Of a stretch of 64,000 nucleotides of DNA, positions 58,383 to 64,000 are shown piece by piece; position 1 is the stretch's first letter, and each line of letters opens with the position of its first letter. Source of the stretch: Hoeflea_A sp040932035 (GTDB lineage Bacteria > Pseudomonadota > Alphaproteobacteria > Rhizobiales > Rhizobiaceae); the NCBI RefSeq assembly GCF_040932035.1, contig NZ_JBFRBB010000003.1, forward strand, positions 372,001 to 436,000. Direction: 5' to 3'. Position numbers and translations under genes: made by a program. The notes beneath the pieces were generated by a model. That model did not search any database. It saw only the letters and a program-made list of their open reading frames with translations, and had not been told where the DNA came from.

Positions 58383-58763
58383 TCAGTAACTGGACCCCGG
58401 TGTGTTGATGTCGTGTTTCTCATTACCCTTGAGTGGAGGATTGAAGACGCAGATCAGGCGCAGATCTTCCGTTGCGCGCAGACGATGGCGATCGTGATCA
58501 TCCAGGACGTACATGACGCCCGGTTTGATTTCGTACTTGGTTTCAGTGGCCAGATCCGTGATCGAACCCTTGCCTTCGACGCAATAGACCGCTTCAAGGT
58601 GGTTCTTGTACTGGATCTCAAGGTCCGTACCTGCATTCACGATCGTATCAAGCAGGGCGAAACCCATATTGTCCGCTTCGACCAGCAGCCTGCGGCTTTG
58701 ACCGTTGCCCCAGGCAATATCGCGTTCCGTCCCGATAACGTCGTCCAGAGTTCTTACAAACAT
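58383..58763 (-). CDS. ectC: Ectoine synthase, apparently solitary
   Basis: A 126-residue cupin of the EctC family. Diagnostic segments are MFVRTLDDVIGTERDI, YKNHLEAVYCVEGKGSITDL with the iron-binding Glu (about residue 57), KPGVMYVLDDHDRHRL with Tyr and His ligands (about residues 85 and 93), and LICVFNPPLKGNE. EctC closes the ring of N-acetyl-diaminobutyrate to give ectoine. No ectA or ectB gene is present in the window. It lies between soxG and the dimethylglycine dehydrogenase-like gene, so it may act in osmolyte breakdown, on a related compound or on imported precursor. Confidence 0.9.
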   Translation of the reverse strand: MFVRTLDDVIGTERDIAWGNGQSRRLLVEADNMGFALLDTIVNAGTDLEIQYKNHLEAVYCVEGKGSITDLATETKYEIKPGVMYVLDDHDRHRLRATEDLRLICVFNPPLKGNEKHDINTPGSSY

Positions 58764-58796
58764 TTTTACCTCGCTGCTTTGTATGGGGCGCCGGCT

Positions 58797-59414
58797 CTAA
58801 CCGGCCAGTGCCTCACGCCCCATGGGCGTTTGCGTTGCGATGTGGGCAGACTCCTGCAGCCACTGCCAGAACGACAGTGCAAAGGAACGCAGAACATAAA
58901 GGTCATAAGCCTCGGGCTCTTCTGCTATTTTGTGGATCAGGACCCACATGTGATGAATGCCGGTTTGGGCAAAAGTACCGGCAGGAAAGACGCTCCTGTC
59001 GAAGTCGACCGGTGCTCCGCGCGACAGAAGCGCCGCTGCTCCCGGGCCAGTTAACCGGATGCGTATGCGGGAATGATCCTGCTGACTTACCGATCCATCT
59101 TCACATGGGACGGCACCTTTCAGTGAGGAAAACAGATCAGGGGTCTGCGAGACGATCATTAGTCTGCGTGGCGCAATGCGAAATGCCGTTGCATGATCGG
59201 AACCGGCAGTTGTCCGGCAATCATCCGGAATGCCGATTTTCAATGCCTTGCCAACGGTACCAAAGACCTTATCGGCCGTGTCCGGCCAGGCGGAGACCAG
59301 GACGAGGCCGGAGATGCTGTTTTCTTCGCACCGCAGACCTGCGGCGAGCTCCACGGCACCGGTCGTGACCAGCGCCGGGGCGGAACGGGGATCAGGCACG
59401 GGCTTTTTCTCCAT
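58797..59414 (-). CDS. soxG: Sarcosine oxidase gamma subunit
   Basis: A 205-residue small subunit of heterotetrameric sarcosine oxidase. The ATG at 59414 overlaps the soxA stop by 23 bases and gives MEKKPVPDPRSAPALV; upstream in-frame codons lie deeper inside soxA. Conserved segments are FRIAPRRLMIVS and SRIRIRLTGPGAAALLSRGAPVDFDRSVFPAGTFAQT, with RSFALSFWQWLQE near the end. The family is related to GcvT-like folds and holds the complex together. It is the last gene of soxBDAG. Confidence 0.92.
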   Translation of the reverse strand: MEKKPVPDPRSAPALVTTGAVELAAGLRCEENSISGLVLVSAWPDTADKVFGTVGKALKIGIPDDCRTTAGSDHATAFRIAPRRLMIVSQTPDLFSSLKGAVPCEDGSVSQQDHSRIRIRLTGPGAAALLSRGAPVDFDRSVFPAGTFAQTGIHHMWVLIHKIAEEPEAYDLYVLRSFALSFWQWLQESAHIATQTPMGREALAG

Positions 59415-62400
59415 CCGGGTCATAGAAATGCGGCGAGGTGACGTGGGCCGCGATGATGGTGTCATCCACCGTGTCCACGACATTTACGGTTGTTCCCTTG
59501 CGGGCACGGCCGCCCGACAGGAGACCAAGCCCGATCGTTGAACCGACTACCGGGCTGAAAGCCACGGCGGTAACGTAACCAAGCCCGTGCCCCTGTGGCG
59601 TCTCGTTGGGCTCGCTCAGGATTGATCCGCCTTTGATAACCGCACTGGGGTCGACGGGGCGCAGGCCCACGAATTGCTGGCGCTCGGGAGCTGCCAGGGC
59701 TTCGCGCTGGGCCAGAACCTGCCCGACATAGGGTTTTTTCGTGCTGCCCATACGGGCCAGTCCAAGATCGTCCAGGGTTGTACGCCCGGTGATCTCGGAC
59801 CCGGCAACATGGCCTTTTTCCACCCGGAGCGCTCCCAGTGCCTCAATTCCGCAAAGCAGCAGATCATGCGCGGAACCCGCGGCCACGACAGCCTCCTGCA
59901 GTGCTTCGCCGAAACCCGCCGGCGTATAGATCTCGTAGCCGAGTTCTCCGGTGAAAGTGATACGGATCACCCGAACCGGCAAACCTGCCATCGTGCCCTC
60001 GGCGGCGCCCATGAAGGGCAGGCCTTCGTTCGAAAAGTCGATATCGCTATCGATGCTCGACAGGAGACCGCGCGCCCTCGGGCCGGACACGGCGACCGCG
60101 GCCCACTGATCGGTGGCCGAGGTGACCTCGACCCTAAGATCGGTCCAGCAGGTCTGCAGCAGGAATTCCAGATGGCTCATCACGGCCCCGGCTCCGGCCG
60201 TTGTCACGGTCATGAAGTAGTGATGTTCGGAAAGGCGGGTGGTGGTGCCGTCATCGAATACCATCCCGTCCTCGCGCAACATGACGCCGTACCGCGCCCT
60301 GCCGACCGGCAGTGTTTTCCAGCCATTGACATAGATCCGGTTCAGGAACTCCGCGGCGTCCGGACCCTGGACATCTATCTTGCCAAGCGTGGACACGTCC
60401 ACGATCCCGACGGACCTGCGCAGTTCGCGCGCCTCCCGGATATAAGCGGCTTCCAGATCTTCGCCCGGCTTGGGGTAATACCAGGCGCGGTCCCATATGC
60501 CGGTTTCGATGAATTCGGCCCCATTATTGAGATGCCACTGCCGCATGGGCGTGTGACGGCGGGGTTCGATGGCTGGACCGGTTTCATGCCCGGCAAGCGC
60601 ACCCGCCGCAACCGGTGTAAATGGCGGGCGGAATGTCGTAACGCCAACCTCGGGAATGGATTTGCCGCGATGCTTCGCCATCAGGGCAAGTGCGATCACA
60701 TTGGCGCCTTTCCCCTGGTCCGATGCCATTCCCAAAGTCGTGTAGCGTTTGAGGTGTTCGACGGAGACATAGCCTTCGCGGTGCGCCAGAGCGACGTCGG
60801 ATACCGTCACGTCGTGCTGCAGGTCCACGAATGCTTTCCTGTGGGAATTCCCGTGCCGGTCGCAGACTTCCCAGACCGGACGCAATGGAGTCTCCCAACC
60901 GTCCTTCAGGTCAAGTGCCGGAAGGCGTTCCGAACCTTTTGGCTCGGTGAATCCGCAGGCCAAAGCGGCTTCAAGTCCTTTCGCCTGCCCATCTATGACG
61001 CAATCCCGGGTCGCGATCTTCCCGTTGGCCGCTCCCGCCACATGAAACCCGTCTTCGACAACGGCACCCGGGCTAAAAGCGGCCAGGGCGTCGTCATAGG
61101 CGGGCTTGCTGCTGCGCTGTCCGAGCAGATGCAGCGTTGGTGACCAGCCGCCGGAAACACAAAGAAGATCGCACTTGTATGCACTTGCGGTTCCGCAAAG
61201 GTTGCCTGTTTCGCAATCAAAGGGAGCGACTTCCACCGATGCGACGCGCTTGCGGCCCTTGGCTTTGGCGACGGCCTTTCCTGTCTGAATGACCACACCG
61301 CTGTTCTCGGCCGGTGTGCGGGCAACCGCGGGCGCTTCTGGCCGGGCATCGACCAGCATGACCGACGCTCCGGCCCGGGACAATTCCGTTGCAGCCCAAT
61401 AGGCGCCGTCATTGTTGGTGAAGATCACAATGTTCTTACCGGCAAGAACACCATAGTGGTTCAGATATCCGCGGGCGGCGCTTGCCAGCATGACCCCGGG
61501 CAAATCATTGCCGCCAAAAACAATCGGCCGTTCCAGCGCGCCGGTAGCGAGAATGGCCTGACCGGTCCGCATAATCCACATGCGCTGGCGCAGCACTGCC
61601 TGTTGCGGTGGGCCGACGTGATCCTGAACACGTTCGACCAAACCAAAGCTACCGTGGTCATAGGCGCCAAAGACCGAGCATCTGGTCAAAATGCGCACGT
61701 TTTCGGCAGCTTTGAGAATGGCTACCTGTTCGGCGATCCAGCGATCGGCTTCGCCATTTGCTGGTGTGTTCAAAAGCCCGCCGCCAAGGTCGGGGGATTG
61801 CTCCACCAGAACCACACGAGCACCGGTCCTCGCCGCTGCAACAGCCGCCGCAAGCCCGGCAGGTCCGCCGCCCACGACCATCACATCGCAAAATCCGTGG
61901 ACCTTTTCGTAAAGATCCGGGTCTTTCTGCGTTGTCGCTTCACCCATGCCGGCGGCCTTGCGGATGAAATGTTCGTAGAACATCCATGATTTCCGGGTCG
62001 GCCCCATGAAGGTCTTGTAGTAGAAACCGGCCGCCAGGAAGCGTGAGAAGTTGTCGTTAATCGACATGGCGTCGAATTCGAGTGACGGCCAGCAGTTCTG
62101 ACTGCGCGCGGTTAGCCCTTCAGATAATTCAACAACGGTGGCCTGTGTATTCGGTTCGGTCCGGCTGCCGGTATTGATCGTCACCAGTGCATTTGGATCA
62201 TCTACGCCCATCGAGTAGATGCCGCGCGGCCGGTGATACTTGAAGCTGCGGCTCACAAGCGCGATCCCGTTGGCCAGCAGAGCCGAGGCGAGCGAATCCC
62301 CGGTATAGCCGGTCAACTTTCTGCCGTTGAAGCTGAAGGAGAGCGGTTTGTTCCGGTTGATGCGGCCATAGGATTGCGTACGTGTCGGTCCACTAGCCAT
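59392..62400 (-). CDS. soxA: Sarcosine oxidase alpha subunit
   Basis: A 1002-residue subunit that binds NAD and tetrahydrofolate. In order: an N-terminal 2Fe-2S-like fold without cysteines (FSFNGRKLTGYTGDSLASALLANG), a pyridine-nucleotide domain with DVMVVGGGPAGLAAAVAAARTGARVVLVE, a middle domain with a short zinc-free linker, and a C-terminal GcvT domain (VSTLGKIDVQGPDAAEFLNRIY ... FTGELGYEIYTPAGFGEAL). The enzyme converts sarcosine to glycine, formaldehyde or methylene-THF, and H2O2. Overlaps with soxD (8 bases) and soxG support one operon. Confidence 0.95.
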   Translation of the reverse strand: MASGPTRTQSYGRINRNKPLSFSFNGRKLTGYTGDSLASALLANGIALVSRSFKYHRPRGIYSMGVDDPNALVTINTGSRTEPNTQATVVELSEGLTARSQNCWPSLEFDAMSINDNFSRFLAAGFYYKTFMGPTRKSWMFYEHFIRKAAGMGEATTQKDPDLYEKVHGFCDVMVVGGGPAGLAAAVAAARTGARVVLVEQSPDLGGGLLNTPANGEADRWIAEQVAILKAAENVRILTRCSVFGAYDHGSFGLVERVQDHVGPPQQAVLRQRMWIMRTGQAILATGALERPIVFGGNDLPGVMLASAARGYLNHYGVLAGKNIVIFTNNDGAYWAATELSRAGASVMLVDARPEAPAVARTPAENSGVVIQTGKAVAKAKGRKRVASVEVAPFDCETGNLCGTASAYKCDLLCVSGGWSPTLHLLGQRSSKPAYDDALAAFSPGAVVEDGFHVAGAANGKIATRDCVIDGQAKGLEAALACGFTEPKGSERLPALDLKDGWETPLRPVWEVCDRHGNSHRKAFVDLQHDVTVSDVALAHREGYVSVEHLKRYTTLGMASDQGKGANVIALALMAKHRGKSIPEVGVTTFRPPFTPVAAGALAGHETGPAIEPRRHTPMRQWHLNNGAEFIETGIWDRAWYYPKPGEDLEAAYIREARELRRSVGIVDVSTLGKIDVQGPDAAEFLNRIYVNGWKTLPVGRARYGVMLREDGMVFDDGTTTRLSEHHYFMTVTTAGAGAVMSHLEFLLQTCWTDLRVEVTSATDQWAAVAVSGPRARGLLSSIDSDIDFSNEGLPFMGAAEGTMAGLPVRVIRITFTGELGYEIYTPAGFGEALQEAVVAAGSAHDLLLCGIEALGALRVEKGHVAGSEITGRTTLDDLGLARMGSTKKPYVGQVLAQREALAAPERQQFVGLRPVDPSAVIKGGSILSEPNETPQGHGLGYVTAVAFSPVVGSTIGLGLLSGGRARKGTTVNVVDTVDDTIIAAHVTSPHFYDPDGEKARA

Positions 62401-62689
62401 ATTTCAGTTCTCCCAGCGATCGCTCTGCGTCAGGCGCGTCAGCTGCGAGTTGAACGGATACGATTTCGTGCGAAACCGTGTCGCGCTGAACCACGATCCA
62501 CTGGTGGCATCCATCGGTGTGCTGCCAGAACTCGTAATGCAGTCCGCGAGGGTTGCGGCGCAGGAAAACGTAATCCGACCAGCGATCGATGCCGGTGTCA
62601 TCAAGGGCAGGGCGGCTGCGCAGCGCATCGCCGCCATATTCAAACTCACGATGATCTCGCAGACCGCAACACGGGCACTCGATTCTCAT
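62393..62689 (-). CDS. soxD: Sarcosine oxidase delta subunit
   Basis: A 98-residue zinc-binding subunit. The ATG at 62689 gives MRIECPCCGLRDHREFEYGGDA, with the CPxCG start of the family; further ligands include the His and Cys in HTDGCHQW. The frame is open upstream to 62785, but those codons lie within soxB. It is 13 bases after soxB and overlaps soxA by 8 bases. Confidence 0.95.
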   Translation of the reverse strand: MRIECPCCGLRDHREFEYGGDALRSRPALDDTGIDRWSDYVFLRRNPRGLHYEFWQHTDGCHQWIVVQRDTVSHEIVSVQLAADAPDAERSLGELKYG

Positions 62690-62702
62690 GGCGTGCTTCC
62701 TG

Positions 62703-63959
62703 TCAGTGATGGCCCGGAACAGGACCGGTGCCGCTTTCGTTGATGGTTGCGCCCCGGCGGAACCGGTCAAGCGTGTAGCCGACACTCAGCGGGTGCGGTT
62801 CGTCTTTCGCAATCGTGTGAGCGAGACACCAGCCCGCGCCCGGTGTCGCCTTGAAACCGCCGTAACACCAGCCCGCACTCATGTAGAAGCCGTCAACAGG
62901 CATCTTGCAGATGATCGGGCTGCCATCCATGGTCATATCCATGATGCCGCCCCAGTGGCGCAGGATGCGCAACCGCGAAAGGCAGGGCATCAGCGCCTTG
63001 CCAATACCCAGAACGTGTTCAACCTTGGGCAGATTGCCGCGCTGGGCATAGGAATTGTACCCATCCAGACTGCCGCCAAGCACAAGTCCGCCCTTGTCCG
63101 ACTGGCTGATGTAGTAGAGCATGCCGAACGAGGCGATGACGCAATTCACCAACGGTTTGATCGGCTCGGTCACGAAGGCCTGCAAAAGATGGCTTTCGAT
63201 CGGCAGTTGGAAGCCGGCCTTTTCCGCAAGGACACCGGAGTTGCCTGCGACTGCCATTGCCACCTTGGGCGCACGGATGTTGCCGCGGGTTGTCTCGACG
63301 CCGGCAATTTTCAAGCCTTCCCGGATAAATCCCATTACCTCGCATTGCTGGATGATATCCACGCCCTGCCGATCGGCGGCACGGGCGTAGCCCCAGGCAA
63401 CTGCATCGTGGCGTGCAGTGCCGGCGCGCTGTTGCCAAACGCCGCCGAGGATCGGATAGCGGGCATTGCTCGACAAATCCAGATAGGGCGCTTTTTCCCG
63501 GATTTGTTCCGGTGTCAGAAAGCTCGCCTCGATCCCGTTCAACCGCATTGCATGGACGCGCTGACGACCTGCATCAACCTGCCCGTAGGAGTGCAGCAAT
63601 CCCATGTATCCGCGTTGCGAAAACATGGTGTTGTAGTTCAATTCCCGGCTGAGGTTTTCCCACAGTTTCAGAGAAAATTCGTAGAACTGTGTGTTTCCGT
63701 TTTCCATATAGTTGGAGCGGACGATCGTCGTGTTGCGGCCAACGTTGCCACCGCCAAGCCAGCCTTTCTCCAGCACCGCGACCCGCTTGATGCCATGCTC
63801 TTTCGCCAGATAATACGCGGTTGCAAGCCCATGCCCGCCGCCGCCAATGACGATGACGTCATATGTGGGCTGAGGGTCGGGATCGCGCCATGCCCGGCCC
63901 CATCCCCGGTTATTGCGGAGCGCTTTGGCGAAAACCTTGAAGCCTGAGTATTTGGTCAT
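62703..63959 (-). CDS. soxB: Sarcosine oxidase beta subunit
   Basis: A 418-residue catalytic subunit with FAD and covalent FMN. The dinucleotide motif is YDVIVIGGGGHGLATAYYLAKEHGIKRVAVLEKGWLGGGN; the flavin-linking His region follows near residues 170-180. PVDGFYMSAGWCYGGFKATPGAGW near the end is typical. An AAAGGTGAG ribosome site precedes the ATG at 63959, so the gene is complete at this edge of the window. It is the first gene of soxBDAG; only 41 bases of upstream DNA are in view, and no promoter could be assigned there. Confidence 0.96.
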   Translation of the reverse strand: MTKYSGFKVFAKALRNNRGWGRAWRDPDPQPTYDVIVIGGGGHGLATAYYLAKEHGIKRVAVLEKGWLGGGNVGRNTTIVRSNYMENGNTQFYEFSLKLWENLSRELNYNTMFSQRGYMGLLHSYGQVDAGRQRVHAMRLNGIEASFLTPEQIREKAPYLDLSSNARYPILGGVWQQRAGTARHDAVAWGYARAADRQGVDIIQQCEVMGFIREGLKIAGVETTRGNIRAPKVAMAVAGNSGVLAEKAGFQLPIESHLLQAFVTEPIKPLVNCVIASFGMLYYISQSDKGGLVLGGSLDGYNSYAQRGNLPKVEHVLGIGKALMPCLSRLRILRHWGGIMDMTMDGSPIICKMPVDGFYMSAGWCYGGFKATPGAGWCLAHTIAKDEPHPLSVGYTLDRFRRGATINESGTGPVPGHH

Positions 63960-64000
63960 GGCGTGCTCACCTTTTCAGACCGGTTCCAAACCAACCCCGG

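Noticed and set aside
1..64000. CRISPR array, prophage, rRNA or replication origin
   Set aside because: No regularly spaced repeats, cas, phage structural genes, rRNA segments or origin-type repeat clusters were found on reading the window.

Overview
The window is a GC-rich stretch of an alphaproteobacterial genome, most likely Hyphomicrobiales. The evidence is the rhizobial/Rhodobacter-type hydrogenase order (hup structural and assembly genes, then hypABCDE, then hoxA), the heterotetrameric soxBDAG sarcosine oxidase operon, and a FixK-like box. No strain can be named from the sequence alone. Genes are dense, with frequent ATGA and TGATG overlaps.

Region 1 (1-6014) is the 3' end of a molybdenum-hydroxylase (CoxL/xanthine dehydrogenase type) operon. 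It also encodes a complete branched-chain-amino-acid-type ABC transporter (binding protein, LivH, LivM, LivG, LivF) and a membrane-anchored CoxG protein, which suggests uptake plus oxidation of one organic substrate. Region 2 (6015-9479) is a decayed boundary. It holds an IS3 transposase tail, a cupin gene, an NmrA-type gene, an ankyrin-like relic, a tRNA-3'-end-like fragment and one copy of a 47-bp repeat whose partner lies near 53.1 kb.

Region 3 (9480-31172) is one long hydrogen-oxidation locus on the plus strand: hupSLEC, hupDFGHIJK, hypABCDE, hypX, hoxA, hoxJ, hupUV and hypF. The structural enzyme carries the six-cysteine signature of O2-tolerant membrane-bound hydrogenases. HupUV/HoxJ/HoxA form an H2-sensing relay, and consensus sigma-54 promoters precede hupS and hupD. 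Region 4 (36152-31184, minus strand) encodes a second hydrogenase of the cytoplasmic NAD(P)-linked group 3b type. Its operon contains a stand-alone cyclic-nucleotide-binding domain and its own maturation protease, and a FixK/FNR-like box lies upstream.

Region 5 (39849-36415, minus strand) is poorly understood. It has a helical 152-aa protein, a 106-aa coiled coil, a WD40-like beta-propeller protein, a small gene, a tiny putative membrane protein and an aquaporin. Part of it is a diverged duplication in which each copy lost the opposite gene. Region 6 (40379-52790, plus strand) is a soluble di-iron propane-type monooxygenase operon (prmABCD). It also contains an amidohydrolase, a MIP18/DUF59-related protein, a dedicated GroEL-like chaperonin, a zinc alcohol dehydrogenase, a glyoxalase, an unknown gene and a divergent NtrC/AcoR-type regulator. 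A sigma-54 promoter precedes prmA, and two near-palindromes TGTAAC-N5-GTTACA lie about 300 bp further upstream. A perfect copy of that palindrome lies before the unknown gene.

Region 7 (63959-53413, minus strand) is a methylated-amine/osmolyte catabolic block: soxBDAG, a solitary ectoine synthase, a dimethylglycine/sarcosine dehydrogenase-like protein and two M24-fold proteins, one of which lacks the metal ligands. Overall the window combines H2 oxidation, gaseous or short alkane oxidation and C1/osmolyte breakdown, the profile of a metabolically flexible bacterium. The most promising undescribed elements are the WD40/coiled-coil set with its decayed duplicate, the TGTAAC-N5-GTTACA operator family, and the prm regulator with its altered ATPase motifs.
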